Positions 20,781-33,419 are shown, numbered from the stretch's first letter. The stretch: 64,000 bases of DNA from Botryococcus braunii (GCA_002005505.1 MVGU01001258.1:85001-149000), one strand, 5' to 3'. The notes: a model not told the origin generated them from the sequence alone. Made by a program: numbers and translations.

Positions 20781-21474
20781 TGTAAAAGGTTATGGGCAAC
20801 CGGCTTTCCTTGTACAAAGCAGACAGGTCGTCAATAGACGAAGTTACTCCAGCTACAGTCCGTACGATTGTCTGCTGAGTGTCACACACAACTGTTGGAC
20901 AAGACTAGCATCTGGTAATGCCCAGCATCTTTCACAACCAGTTCCGTTACATCATTATCTTGTACACAAGCACCGATCAAGCAATCACTAGATAAGGCTC
21001 TAGACGGCTACGTTCAAGTACATGCCTATACTCCCTGAAGTCACTGTCCCTTGTCTGTTTGAGTGACTACAGGGTACACTAAGCTTGTTCACTCTCACAA
21101 TAGCAACAATGATACAACACACACTGCCGCACCGTACCTGTACAAAGCAGACAGGTCGTCAATAGACGAAGTTACTCCAGCTACAGTCCGTACGACTGTC
21201 TGCTGAGTGTCACACACAACTGTTGGACAAGACTAGCATCTGGTAATGCCGAGCATCTTTCACAACCAGTTGGTATTCACTCCGGTGGGGCAGCCTTAAG
21301 AGTTCATCCGACAAACGTGTGATCTAGATAGGATTGTACCTTATGTTCGAAAACGTCCAGAATCTGCCGTGTCTCAAGGTACCTTATGTTCTCAATGGAC
21401 CCATATCCTAATAGTGCACACATGAAGATCACTTAAAGCACAAGGCATTCAATAATAATGTTCAGAACTCAACA
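20781..21474 (-). repeat. 3' LTR of copia D (full length)
   Basis: 694 bp. On the minus strand it starts TGTTGAGTTC and ends CCTTTTACA. Two copies of a 134-bp direct repeat occur (20810-20943 and about 21139-21272, offset 329). The neighbouring purine tract (minus strand GCAAGGGGAAG) is at about 21475-21485. Confidence 0.93.
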
Positions 21475-21494
21475 CTTCCCCTTGCCTGCATGCT

Positions 21495-22847
21495 TTATGT
21501 GTATCTTCTCAAACCTAGTGAATCACGATGACCAACAAACACGGGCTTGGCAAGTGGCTTGGTCATAATGTCAGCCACATTGCGAGCAGATTCCACATAG
21601 AGGATATCTACCTGCCCAAGTGCCATAGCTTCCCTAGCGTAGTGGAAGCTTACTGCAACGTGCTTTGTGAATTTGGAATACAGGGGGTTCCGTAAATTAG
21701 AAATGCATCCTTGGTTGTCACAGAAAATTTTGACCCTCCAAGGTGCAGCCCCTATCTCTTCCAAGAAGCCCCTTAGCCAGTTGGCTTCCTTCACAATATG
21801 GCCAGCTGCCATAAACCCAGCTTGCACAGTTGAGGTAGCAACTGAGCTCTGCTTCTTGCTTCCCCAAACCACGGCACTACCATAGACTGATAGAACATAG
21901 CCAGTGGTGGAATACCTGTGGTCCAGGTCCCCAGCATAGTCGGCATCAACATAGCCTTCTAGCTCAGGGCCCTTTCCACCCAGAGTAAGAGCTAACTCTC
22001 TGGTATCTCTCAAGTACTTCAGCACTCGAATGGCCTCATTCTAGTGTGAGGTAGTGGGTGTCATTCTATACCTTGACAACACTCCAACAGCCTGAGAAAT
22101 GTCAGGCCGGGTCGTATTGGCAATGTACAGCAACGAACCAATTAACTCGCAGTATCGATGACCAGGTGGCAGAGGGGTACCAGCCCCATGTGACATACCA
22201 TCTGAGGACTCGGGTCTGCTGCTAGCCACGAAGTCCTTAGACATGGGGGTATCAACCACACGCCCATCATCAGCAACGCCAAACTTCTCCACAAGAGCAT
22301 CAATCTTGGGAGTGCAACTCATGGAAATAGTGCCCTGAACCCTATTGCGTAGGACCTAACACCCCAGGAAATCATTCACCTCTCCCAAATCATGGATGGA
22401 GAAGTCCTTCTTCAATAACTCTTTCCCCCACTCAATCTCTGCAACCACTCTGGCAACTATGAGAAGATCATCGACATAAACAAGAATGAACGACAGATTA
22501 CCATCAGGGGCCCTCCTGATGTATACCCCAGCGTCGCTCTTGCACACACTATACCCCATCACGCTCAATTTGTCGCTCAAGGTCTTGCGCCAAGCCCGTG
22601 GGGCTTGTTTAAGACCGTAGAGTGCCTTCCTGAGCTTGCACACAACTCTCGTGTTGCCATTCTCAAATCCTGGTGGTTGGGTCACATAGACCTCTTCCTC
22701 CAACTCCCCATTGAGAAAAGCTGTCTTGATATCCACTTGGTGGATCTCAAGATTTTGTGTGGCAGCCACTGCCAGCACAGCTCTCCTAGCACCATAGCTG
22801 CTGGTAGGTGCAAAAACCTCACCAACATCTATACCAGGAATCTGTCT
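21495..22847 (-). pseudogene. gag-pol: copia D reverse transcriptase-RNase H (C-terminal part)
   Basis: Minus-strand RT and RNase H homologous to copia A and N: VDIKTAFLNGELEEEV, LVYVDDLLIVA, VDADYAGDLDHRYSTTGYV, CDNQGCISNLRNP, ADIMTKPLAKPV. The start is cut by gypsy E at 22848-22852. In-frame TAG stops replace a Gln after the RT catalytic region (about 22356) and a Trp in TSHWNEAIRVLKYL (about 22040), dividing the frame into three. The reading ends at 21495, just before the purine tract and 3' LTR. Not functional as read. Confidence 0.92.
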
Positions 22848-22852
22848 GCAAC

Positions 22853-23149
22853 TGTAACAGGAATAGTCGCGTGTTATAGGAAAATGACCGGACCACGAGG
22901 ATTTGGACCTCCATAAAGGTCCCTTCGTGAGTTATGGTCCTCCACGCCAAGAAGTAGCTGCTTCACGCGCCAAGGGAGTGACCCCTTACTTGACAAGGCG
23001 CATTGGCGATGGAGACAGGGACACTTAGAACAGGATAGAATAAGGCTTTGGCAGAGGAAGGACCGGGCCGGACTGGACGGGTACTGAGGTGGAGCCCAAA
23101 CAAGTTGTAACCATTGTTCCCGCATCCTTTGGCCGTTTCTACTGTATCA
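22853..23149 (+). repeat. 5' LTR of gypsy E
   Basis: 297 bp, TGTAACAGGAATAG...ACTGTATCA. Matches 28881-29179. Confidence 0.94.
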
Positions 23150-23150
23150 C

Positions 23151-23162
23151 TGGTATCGGCGA
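23151..23162 (+). promoter_or_regulatory. Primer-binding site of gypsy E
   Basis: TGGTATCGGCGA, 1 nt after the LTR. Confidence 0.85.
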
Positions 23163-23365
23163 GAGGGGCCAAATTTTGAGCTCCTCTCGTTGAAAAAATT
23201 TCCCAAAGAAGTTTTTCAGAGAATTCTATAGATTCGGATTGGGTTAGTTGTGGTGTGTGTGGCGCTTTTAGGGGCCTACGACTCGGGTCACCGAGTTTAG
23301 GGCCCCCACCCGGACTTTCTCGATTTCCTGTGTCACCGAGCCTCGCCAGCACTGACAGCTCAGAA

Positions 23366-24696
23366 ATGGCTAGACGACAAGTTGAAGAGCTGCAGGCTGC
23401 TTTGGCCGAGGCCGAGGGGCGTGAAGCGGCAATGGCTGCCGAACTGGCTGAGTTACGACAACAGGCAGAAAACGCTGAAGTCGCGGCTCAAAACCCCGCG
23501 AACCCACAGGCAAGAATCCCGACAGTTCGAACGCATTTACCGGAAAAATTCGAGGGACGCATGGACGATCTCGAACAATTCCTAGACGATGTGAGGTCAT
23601 ATTGTGAACTCCCGGTGTGCCCGCGAACCTCAGGGTTGATTACGCAGTGCGCTGTTTAGGAAAGAGCGTGAAAAAGGTGTGGTTAACCAAAAAAGCAGCT
23701 TACTTGAGGCAAAATCCAGGTGCTGTCGTGGATTTAGCTCTCTTTGGGGATCTGTTGTCTTCTGTCTATGATAACACTGATAAGGTTGCAAAGGCAAGGG
23801 ATAAACTTGATTCCGTATATCAGGGCAACGAATCAGTTGAGAAGTATGTTGAGCGCTTTACAACCTTGCTAGCAGAGGTAGAAGTCAGTGGGGACCTATC
23901 CATGGGGGAGAAAATCCATAGGTTTCGTAAAGGCCTACGTGAGGATTTAAAGACATATTCAGCAATTAACCCTACAACAGGCAAAGGTTTTGATGATTTG
24001 GATGCCTTGATAAGTTTACTCACACGGTACGATGCCGCGGTGGGCGGGCCCTTACAGGCAAAGACACTGAGAACCGGCCCCGGGGGCCCTAACTCAAGCA
24101 TTGCAACCGCCACCGTTGGCCCAGCACCGCACGTTGCTGGCGTCGGACAGGACTGGACAATCCCCTACTACAGTCATGAATTTGGGATGATGGCAGCTGC
24201 ACCGATGGTGGCAGCGCCAATCCAGATGGCCCATGGTTACCCTGCGCCGCTCGCCACGGTCGCCGCGATCCAAGGCGCGACTCCTTATCCCCGCAGGGAT
24301 GGTTTACCTCCCGAGTATCGGAGGGACACTAGAGTTGCCTTTCCCCTCAACAGAAGCTGTTACGCGTGCAATACCCCTGGCCATGAATCTTGGTTTTGCC
24401 CACTCAAAAAACTTAGAGAGGACCCTAACGCCTATCTTAATCAACAACAGTGGGACATCTTGCAACACATTGTGAAGGCCAGACAGGAGGTAAACCAGCC
24501 TGCTCCACCAATTCCAGGTCTGGCTGGTGATTTGCTGCGGCGACGGGTAGGAGGGGGCCACAACAACTTTAGGTCCCTTGGTGTGGGAGCAGCCCCTATG
24601 CAAGGGTGGACAGCACAGGGTGGGGCAGGACGGGGGAGGAGAATCAGAGGACGGGGCCGTGGACGGGGCCGGGCAAGGGGACGCGGTAGGCCATGA
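23366..24696 (+). pseudogene. gag: Frameshifted Gag of gypsy E
   Basis: ATG 23366 opens a predicted coiled-coil N-terminus (residues about 1-45, Glu/Ala/Leu-rich: MARRQVEELQAALAEAEG) and part of the capsid domain (HLPEKFEGRMDDLEQFLDD). The frame is lost at about 23605-23620 and continues in another frame: capsid core with ESVEKYVERFTTLLAEVE, zinc knuckle CYACNTPGHESWFC (CX2CX4HX4C), and an Arg-Gly-rich tail (RGRGRGRARGRGRP). The Gag stop TGA overlaps the pol ATG as ATGA at 24693-24696. A single indel accounts for the break; otherwise the length is normal for gypsy Gag. Confidence 0.9.
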
Positions 24697-27600
24697 GTGG
24701 AGTTAGAGAAGGAAACCTCCACACTTTTGTTCCTTGGGAATCTTTTCATTCTTCTATCGAGCAACGTTGTTCTGAGTTTTTGCATTGTTCTTTTTCTAGA
24801 GGCCCCTTTGACAATACCCTACCCGATGGAACGTCTAAACCGAAATTTGTTGCAGTACCTATAGGTGAAGCTGAGGACACCTTATCCACTTTCGCTCGTG
24901 AGCAACAAGCAAATAAACATTTAAGTGCTTGTTTTCTAATGGGTAGTAAAGTGGCGAAATCCAAGGCAGTGTACCCATGGCTAAAAGGCATGAGAGTTAT
25001 CCTGCAAGGTACCAAGGGACCTGATGTCCCCTACTCCTATGTAGTTTACCATGCCGGACCCAAATTTAGCGTATCTTTTGCTCAAGCTTTTTCAAATAGG
25101 CATTTAGCAATGCTTTTTCATGTTAACTGTACTGGTGTGAAGGGCGTCGCTTTAGTCGATACCGGGGCGACGCACTCGTTCGTCAGACATGACTTCCTAG
25201 CTACTCTCGGAGTGAGGCTGTCAAAGAAGTGTGTGGATGTCCAGCTTGCAGATGGGCAGACCATGCGCTCGGCGGGGACAGCTAAGCTCAGGGTGCACTT
25301 ATCTCAAACATATGTGGAACAGAGGGATTTCATTGTCTGCGAAACTCTGTTGGATGGGGTGGACTTAATCCTTGGTGAGGATTTTCTGAAAGAAAGAAAA
25401 GCGTTAATTGACTACAATCATGGCGCAGTTCATCTTAAACCGCCTCATTCCTCACACTACATTACACTCCTCAACCCGCTGCCCCCTAGTGAAAGAGGTA
25501 CCTTACCGGCGCAAAAAGTGAATGTTATAAGTGAGGGTCAAGCTAGGCGGGCTATGCGAAAGGGTTGTCCAGGGTTTTGGGGGGTTGTGCGAGAGGCAAG
25601 GAGTGGACAGGACTCAGTTTGTGCAACACACTATCTCCATAGGGTTGCAGTGGCAACTACAGAGGGGGATAATCCTTGGGACGAAGACAGCGGAGCCACC
25701 GGCCTGAATTTAAACGAAAACTCCCGGCGTGTCATTGAGGGTATGACTGACAAGCCACAAGACTTGAAGCAATTGTTGTTAGAGTTTTTGGATGTTTTTC
25801 CAGAGAAATTGCCAGATTTACCTCCAGACAGGGGCATCTTGCACACTATACCTATGACACCCGGCCATACGCCGCCCTGTCGCCCCACTTATAGGTTGGC
25901 TGAACCAGAAGTGGCAGAGTGTCGGAGGCAGGTTGAGGAATTACTAGCACAGGGTTTCATCAGGCCGAGTGCATCACCCTATGGTAGCCCCATATTGTTT
26001 GTGAGAAAGAAAGACGGAACATTCCGAATGGTTATAGATTACAGGGCAGTTAATAACTTAACAAGGAAGGACAAATATCCGTTGCCACGGATAGACGATC
26101 TTCTGGACAAGCTGCAGGGTTCAAAGTTCTTTACCTCTTTTGATCTCTTGTCAGGTTACCATCAAGTGCGATTACATGAATCTGATGTTCCCAAAACCGC
26201 TTTTAGAACACCCTTAGGTTCATTTGAATTTTTGGTGCTTCCTTTTGGTCTCACGAATGCTCCCTCCACGTTTCAGAGACTGATGAACAGTGTGTTTCAT
26301 GATTTTATTCGAGAGGGTTTTGTTGTGGTTTACCTAGATGATTTGTTGGTATACAGCAAGTCCAGGGAACAGCACTTAGAGCACTTAACTCGCATCCTTA
26401 CTCGGCTGAGAGAGGAAAAACTTTATGCAAAATTATCCAAGTGTGAGTTTTTTGCTGACGAGTTGTGGTATTTGGGACATGTCGTGGGGCGCGACGGCAT
26501 CAAAGTTGACCCTGCCAAAGTTCGGACTATTGTGGACTGGCCAACACCCACGGGGAGCACGCACGTACGACAATTCTTGGGACTAGCCAACTACTTCCGC
26601 AAGTTCGTCCCGGGTTACAGTACGCTTGCGGCCCCCTTAACCCGGCTCACTGGCAAAGTTCCTTGGACGTGGGGAGAAGCTGAAGAGCACGCGTTTCAAA
26701 GTTTAAAAGAAACTTTGTCCAATGCTCCTGTACTAGCACTCCCAGACAGTTGCAAGCCTTTCAAAGTGATCTCAGATGCCAGTGACTATGGGGTGGGTGC
26801 AGTACTATTGCAAGAAGGTAGACCTGTAGCATACTTCAGTAAAAAGCTTAGTAATGCCGAACGCAATTATTCCACAACTGAGAAAGAGCTTGCATGTGTG
26901 TTGTATGCCCTCAAGGAGTGGAGGTGTTACTTATTAGGGCAAACTTTCACAGTTGTTACGGACCATCGCGCGAATAGTTTTTTTGCAAACCCAAACCCTA
27001 CTCTCACCCAGACGGGCGCGCTGGGCGGAGTTTCTACAGTTATTCGACATCCAATGGGAATATGCACCGGGATCCACTAACCCTGCTGACCCATTGTCTA
27101 GGAGTCCTCACTTAGCCGGGGCCCACGTCCGAGCCCTAGCTCGGGCCCAGGCTGGGGTTCAGGCGTCGGTTCAGGCTAGGGCAGGGCCCCTGGGGGAGCA
27201 CTCTCCCCCTGTCGGAGTAGGAGCGATTGGGGTTGGGGAGGCTGCAGACTCCACCACCCTACCCACGCCGATGGACGGGTTGAGGGGATGGGGAAGGGTT
27301 TTAAGTGAGGCATATGAGATAGATGATTGGCTCCATCGTAAACAAAATCGCCGCAAGTTAAGCTTCCATAGTGGCTTGTGGAAGCGCGGTGCGCGCATTT
27401 ACGTTCCCTCCCACCTTATGAGTTCTGACGGTGACGAACGTAACCTTCATAGAGAAATCCTGGAAAATTTGCATGGACCACCTATAGTTGGTCATCCAGG
27501 CAGGGACAGGACCCTCGAATTAGTGCAACGTTCCTGGTGGTGGCCAGGGATGGCCTCAGATGTGGCTGACTTTGTGGCCCAATGTGACTCGTGTCAACGT

Positions 27601-28830
27601 GTCAAAGCCCCAGCACACTTACCTGTAGGGTTACTACACCCTCTAGAAATACCTGACAGAAAGTGGCAATCAATGTCTATGGACCTAATCACTGGACTGC
27701 CAAGAACTAAGGAAGGGTATGACGCTATCTGGGTTGCTGTTGATAGGTTGTCAAAGTATGCGCACTTTGCTCCGACGACCACTGACCCAAGTGCAGAAGT
27801 GATAGCTCAACTGTTGCGGACCCGTGTCTTCACCTTGCATGGGTTTCCCACTCACATTGTGTCAGACAGAGATCCTAGATGGGTGGGTCGCTTCTGTCAA
27901 GAGCTCTTTCGGTTGACCGGTTGTCGCTCTGCGCTATCTACAGCGTTCCATCCGCAGACCGACGGTCAAACGGAACGAATTAATAGGATCTTGGAGGACT
28001 ACTTGCGTCATTACGTCACTGGAAGACACAACGACTGGGATAAACATTTGTGTGATGCTGAATTTTCTTCCAACAACACTTTTCAGCAATCAATCAACAC
28101 TACTCCCTTTAGATTGACCTTCGGTCAGGATCCCACGATTCCCTTCCAGGAAGTCTATGAAGGTGTGACATCTTCTGTACGTGAGTATGTACCAGCAGCA
28201 GCAGAGTTTGTACGAAGGATGAGATGGGATCTAGAAAGAGCGCGGACATGTCTCAAAGCTGCGCAGGACCGCATGAAGGCATATGCGGACGCGAGGAGAA
28301 AAGATGCTCCTATTTTAAAAATAGGCCAACCTGTCCTCCTCTCAACAAAGAATCTGAAATTCAAGCATACTCGGACAAGAAAACTCTTACCTCGGTTTAT
28401 TGGGCCTTTTCCCATCGTCCAGGAGGTATCATCGGTAGCTTTCAGAATTAGGCTTCCAAAAACTCTGAGGGTTCATGATGTCTTCCATGTTTCTATGCTT
28501 AAGCAAGGTGGGACGGTACAACCTCCTCCTCTACCTGAGATTATTGATGGAGAAGAGGAGTATGAGGTCGAGGCTGTGCTAGCTCATAGGGAACGAAAGT
28601 TACGAGGTCGAAAAACTGCGCGAGAATATCTTGTAAAGTGGACCGGGTATCAGGATATTCATAATACTTGGGAGCCAGAGGATAACTTAGAACACGCCAG
28701 GGAGGCGTTACAGCGGTACTGGGATTTAACCACGGAGCACAGGCCGGAACAAAAAGAAAAGGTGGACAAGAAACGTAAAGGACGTGGTAAAAATGCTGAG
28801 AAGCAGCGGAAGCGCGCTAGGCGCGCTTAG
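24693..28830 (+). pseudogene. pol: Frameshifted Pol of gypsy E (PR-RT-RH-IN-chromodomain)
   Basis: Frame 1 (from 24693): protease VDTGATHSFVRHDF (nt about 25156), RT with MVIDYRAVNNL and VVVYLDDLLVYSK (YLDD at 26331-26342), RNase H SDASDYGVGAVLLQ. The frame breaks near a run of seven T at about 26979-26985. Frame 2 continues (SPRRARWAEF): integrase HHCC (HGPPIVGHPGRDR ... CDSCQRVKA), DDE core (SMDLITGLP, VSDRDPRWVGRF, HPQTDGQTERINR), chromodomain (REYLVKWTGYQDIHNTWEP) and a Lys/Arg-rich nuclear-signal-like tail to 28830. A one-base slip in the T-run is the only defect I see. Confidence 0.93.
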
Positions 28831-28880
28831 TGCTCTGGCAGGTCGGGTCGGCCCCTCGGTGCGTCCTTGGGCCACCTTGT

Positions 28881-29179
28881 TGTTACACAGGAATAGTCGC
28901 GTGTTATAGGAAAATGACCGGACCACGAGGATTTGGACCTCCATAAAGGTCCCTTCGTGAGTTATGGTCCTCCACGCCAAGAAGTAGCTGCTTCACGCGC
29001 CAAGGGAGTGACCCCTTACTTGACAAGGCGCATTGGCGATGGAGACAGGGACACTTAGAACAGGATAGAATAAGGCTTTGGCAGAGGAAGGACCGGGCCG
29101 GACTGGACGGGTACTGAGGTGGAGCCCAAACAAGTTGTAACCATTGTTCCCGCATCCTTTGGCCGTTTCTACTGTATCA
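28881..29179 (+). repeat. 3' LTR of gypsy E
   Basis: 299 bp, TGTTACACAGG...ACTGTATCA, followed by the target duplication GCAAC. I see no strong polypurine tract before it. Confidence 0.93.
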
Positions 29180-29184
29180 GCAAC

Positions 29185-31962
29185 CCTGGGCAACCAATCT
29201 TGCTTTAAACCGAGTGACATTCCCATGTGCATCGTTTTTTGTAGAAAAAATCCAATGAACAGGGATAACTTTCTGCCCATGGGGTCTTTCCACATACTGC
29301 ATAACCTCATGGGTGTCTAAAGACTCCATCTCCTCTTGCATTGCCTGCTGCCAAAACTCCCACTGAGGTGAGCGCTGGGCTTCCCTCAAGTTTGAGGGCA
29401 CGTGAACTTTTCCCAACCTGACAGAAGGTACACTCTGTACCTTATGCTATGGTGCAGCAGGGCTGTCAGCCTTACTGGTGCTGTTCCCTTCTCTCTCTCT
29501 CTCTCTCCCTGGTTGCCAGAATAAGGTACATTATGTACCTTATGCTGGGACTGGGCAGTACTGCCGGGATTATCTGATTCCTTCTCAAGTCTCTCTCTCT
29601 CTCCTTGACTACTGGACTCATGTGCAGCACCCTTACATTCTCGCACCTTCCGCAATGCAGAGGGGAGCAGCAGCTCTCTCTCTCTCCTGGACTCACACTT
29701 GGGCACACTACCCAGACTTGCCTGAGCTGCGCCTACAATGTCAGCCTGCACACCATAAGCATGACTAGCCAGTGACTGGGATTGGGCACCAGCTTCCCCT
29801 ACTGCTGGCATGTCTAACCCACTACTCTCATCTCTTACATCTGCACCGAACATAGCCTCGACTGTCTCAACCTGCCCCTGCATATCAGGGAGACCAACCA
29901 TGTTTGGCTCACTCACAATTGCCTGACCTGGGTCAGGGGCATGCAATGGGATGTCAGAATGCTCTCTCCTAGCCACGCGCTGTACATAACGCTGCTCCCT
30001 TGTAAGGGTGGTCCCTGGAGGAAGGGGAATTTGTGACTTCCCCTGCATTCGCAACCCCTCTTGTACCTTCTGCATTTTTTCTACCTGGGATTGAGTTTCT
30101 ACACCCCCCCTGGCCAGATTCTGCATATGCTCAAGCACCGACCACGAGTGCTGAGATGGTTCTGGGGTCCCAACAGTAGAATCCAGGCTGGTGGGGGTTC
30201 CTTGGTCATGTGCTGCTATGGTCCCGTCTCCAGACTGATCCCCAGCACAAAGTCCAGAGGTCCCAGGAGCCCCAGTGGAAAGCGTCTCCACTCCATGGTC
30301 ATCCTCCTCATCCCAGAACGTGGGTGGAGCAGCAGAGGGAATTGCTTGAGGCGTTGCCAGATTCTCACTGCCAAGGGGGGGTGATATCCTAGAATCATAG
30401 ACAGACCCAGGCTGGACCTTTGATAGACCCACTCTCTCAGCCCCCCTCAAGTGCTCGATAAAGCTGACGTCCCTACTCTCCTTCCACACTCCATTCCCCA
30501 CGTACACACGATACGCTTTAGACTGGGGACAATAACCAGTAAACATCCCAGGGATGGTCTTGGGCCCAAAAACAGACCTTTGGCCACTGGGAATGTGCAC
30601 ATGGGCTACACAGCCAAACGTGCGCAGCACAGACACATCAGGTTTGACACCAAAGAATAATTCCATGGGGGTCAGGGACCTGCCTGAAGTAGGACCCACA
30701 TTGTATAGGAGAGTAGCTGTCTCAAGCGCCTCCTTCCAAAGGGAAGGGTCTGCTGCAGCATGGACCAACAGAGTCCTTGTTCGCTCCTTCAGGGTCCTAT
30801 TCATCCTCTCCGCCACCCCATTCTGCTGAGGCGTGTAGGGCGCTGAGGACTCCATCTTAGTGCCCTGCTGAGCACAAAACTCTTTGAATTGCTGGTTCAG
30901 GAACTGTGAACCCCTGTCAGTCCTCACACACTTCACAACCGTGCCTCGTTGGGTTTGCCAAAAACGGAGCAGGTCTATCACAGTCTTTGGGATGCAATCC
31001 TTTGACTTCACAGGCAGGGAGGCAACTTGGTGTGAACTTTCATCCACTACAGTGACCCAATATCGTTCACCTGTGATGGCAGGAGGTGATATGGGACCCA
31101 CAGTATCCACATGGACTCTATCGAGTGGGTTATGTGCAGGCCTGGAAGATACAGGGAAAGGAGGTGTGGAGTGTTTCCCTTGTATACACGATTCACAGTG
31201 CTTGGGGCACTCAGAGCAGGGAGCAAGGGAGATATTGATTCCTGTAACCAGATCTTCCTTGGAGAACCTCTGCATGCTGCTGGCACCAGGATGACCTAAC
31301 CTAGCATGCCACAGAGATCTCTCGCTACACACGTGTCCTTTCCTAAGATGAGACGCCTCAGCCATGTGATCAATATGTCTGCAGCCAACTTGCTGCCCTC
31401 TGACAGGACTAACAAACTCCAAATAAAACAGACCTCGTGCGCGGGTGATATCTCCACACCACCCTTCAGGTCCCTTCATGGCTGTGTAACCACCTGCAGT
31501 GTCAGTCAGGAAAGATGCTCCATCCTGAATTGCACCAGTGACTGAAATGAGGTTGGTATGCGCAGAAGGAACACACTGCACATTGTGCAGCCAGAATACT
31601 TCGTGCCTTGCATTCACAAGGCATACAGACCCAGATGCAATGATTCCTCCCTTGGCGTCTGAGGTTGCCAAGTGCAGAGGAAGAGGCTGTCCATGCATAA
31701 CTGGATTATGGAGCAATGAGAGATCATTGACTATATGCACAGAGGCACCACTATCTATTAACCAAGATGTGCTGCTAGCTCCATGCGAAGTTGGGGCAAG
31801 CACATTGAGAGAGATAAACATCGCCTCACCAGAAGGAGGGGGTGGAGGTGGTAAATGCCACCCCGGAAACGTGTGTTGACTTGTTGGATAGTTATATGCT
31901 GAAGGTGGTCCAGGGCTGGAAGCGGATGAAGGCGGGCCACCCCGGCCAGATCCATGGTCCCA
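29185..31962 (-). pseudogene. gag-pol: copia D protease-integrase-linker-RT start
   Basis: Minus strand, continuing after the gag TAG. Protease SWLIDSGASVHIVNDLS, integrase HHCC (HARLGHPGASSMQR ... CSECPKHCESCIQGKH), core DRVHVDTVGPISP, CVRTDRGSQFLNQQF and NGVAERMNRTLKER (D, D, E), GVKPDVSVLRTFGC, then a long linker with AG microsatellites. A frame change near 29400-29416 precedes the RT start (VHVPSNLREAQRSPQWEF, IPVHWIFSTKNDAHGN), which is then cut by gypsy E. The linker holds imperfect palindromes of the form AAGGTACA ... TGTACCTT. Confidence 0.92.
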
Positions 31963-33042
31963 CTAGGCTTGAGGAGACGACTGTGGGCCTCCCTGGCCCC
32001 AGTAAGCTGCAGGCCCAACGCTTGCCGCTTGCATGTTTTGATGCAGAGCCTGCAGCTGCCTGAGCGGTCCGCAGTCAGTCATGAAGTGGCCCTTTGCCTT
32101 GCAGAAGTGGCATGTAAGCTCCTCTCTGGGCCTTCTTGCCCTGCCAGGTCCACGCCCCCTGCCACCAAAAGTAGTTGCAGAGGGGCCAGCGGGAGGCTGT
32201 TCGTTTGCTGGTAGTGCTGCTCCAACTCCCGGTACTGCTCCCACTCCTGGTGCAGCTCCAGCGCTTGATGACGCTCTAGCTACCCCCCCAGAGGGACCAG
32301 CCACTGCTGCAGCTGCCATGGCCTGAGGTGTTCCCTCTGCAGGTGGGTCCTTGTACCCACGGCTGGCTGCGACGCGCAGGATTCTTTGAATCAGCTCCAA
32401 TGGCGGCTTGTCGGTTGCCATAACCTCCAGGGACTCGAGCCTCAGCACAGGAGGGAGGCCCTTCACCATCAGCTCCCCAACATTGTGGTCCAAGAGGATG
32501 AACGCGTTGTTTCTGAGACTTGTAGCCAGATCCATCATTCTGTAGAGGTAGACCTTGAGTGTCTCCCCTGTCTTAATGCCCTGCTCCATTTCCTTGTACC
32601 ACTCAAGGTTGATGTCTTGGTTGCTCCCTCCAGTGTGACTGTTCTTCACCCACGTGATGAAGTCGAACGCTGCTTTGTGGCATGAGATCTGAGAATGCCA
32701 GATGACTGGAACTGACTGGATCAGCCACTGCTTGATGGCTGAGTTCTCCACCGACCCTGGCATTGGCCTCTCCAAAGCTGCTCTGACCCCCTTGGTGTTT
32801 GCGCACGCCTCCAAAGCTTCATACCAAAATTCAAAATTGCGCCCTCCATCATCAAGCATGACGGTCATCTTTGGATTAGAGGTATTGGGGATGTAGGCTG
32901 CCTTGTCAATCTCCACCTTTGGTTCTGCAGTGGCTGATTGTGTCCCGGTCATAGACTGCCCTGGAGTGGCCCCACTGACTTCTCCAGGTTGAGACATTGC
33001 TGTTTCACTGCTACTTTCCTTTTCTTTGCCCCTTTTTGTCAT
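31963..33042 (-). CDS. gag: Gag of copia D
   Basis: 359 aa, from ATG at 33042 to TAG at 31965-31963. Capsid-like N-terminal part (NPKMTVMLDDGGRNFEFWYEAL, FDFITWVKNSHTGG), an Ala/Gly/Pro-rich spacer (about 240-300), a basic RGRGPGRARRP stretch and a zinc knuckle CHFCKAKGHFMTDC (about 323-336). The TAG is in frame with the protease region; the D' copy has TGG here but a TAG further upstream. L shares the D-type TAG. So this may be a true Gag stop (readthrough needed for Pol) or a mutation. Near-identical to Gag of D'. Confidence 0.85.
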   Translation of the reverse strand: MTKRGKEKESSSETAMSQPGEVSGATPGQSMTGTQSATAEPKVEIDKAAYIPNTSNPKMTVMLDDGGRNFEFWYEALEACANTKGVRAALERPMPGSVENSAIKQWLIQSVPVIWHSQISCHKAAFDFITWVKNSHTGGSNQDINLEWYKEMEQGIKTGETLKVYLYRMMDLATSLRNNAFILLDHNVGELMVKGLPPVLRLESLEVMATDKPPLELIQRILRVAASRGYKDPPAEGTPQAMAAAAVAGPSGGVARASSSAGAAPGVGAVPGVGAALPANEQPPAGPSATTFGGRGRGPGRARRPREELTCHFCKAKGHFMTDCGPLRQLQALHQNMQAASVGPAAYWGQGGPQSSPQA

Positions 33043-33419
33043 ACTATTGTCACTTCACCAGCCAAACTTACTCATAAACTTCTGGAATGCAGCAATACCC
33101 TACAATTCCCTCCATGTCATGGAAATTTACCAGCCAGTCTTGCACAGTAGTAGCAGATATGTTCCCCTCAGAAGTTTGCGCCGGAGTCCGGCCCGACTCA
33201 CTCAGTGCTTCTAGACAACGTCGATGAATGATAAAGCACAGCTAAAACTTCAATTATGAATTTCCCAGAAAGGTAAACTGTGAGTAAGATAATGGTCCTG
33301 GTACACTCGAGTTCCCTTGCGCCGCTGCGCCATGCTCGAGCTCCTTTGTTGACGCTTACGTCTGACCCATCCGTAGACGACCTTCACTCCTGCTTTTACT
33401 TGGCTCAGCTGGAAGGGCG
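33043..33419 (-). other. 5' leader of copia D
   Basis: Non-coding leader between primer-binding site and gag, matching 59858-60234. It includes a 57-codon stretch without ATG whose predicted peptide (SGRTPAQTSEGN ... VYE) is also preserved in L. Confidence 0.6.

Larger units (their letters stand above)
22853..29179 (+). mobile_element. Ty3/gypsy chromovirus E inserted in copia D
   Basis: 6327 bp, opposite to D, with a perfect target duplication GCAAC (22848-22852, 29180-29184). LTRs are 297 and 299 bp; they differ by a small indel at the start. It has the same primer-binding site as B and C. Gag and pol each carry one frameshift, so the copy is probably inactive but relatively young. Confidence 0.95.

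Noticed and set aside
29472..29768. ORFs over AG/CT microsatellites in the D linker as separate proteins
   Set aside because: Simple-sequence reading frames in shadow of the pol linker.
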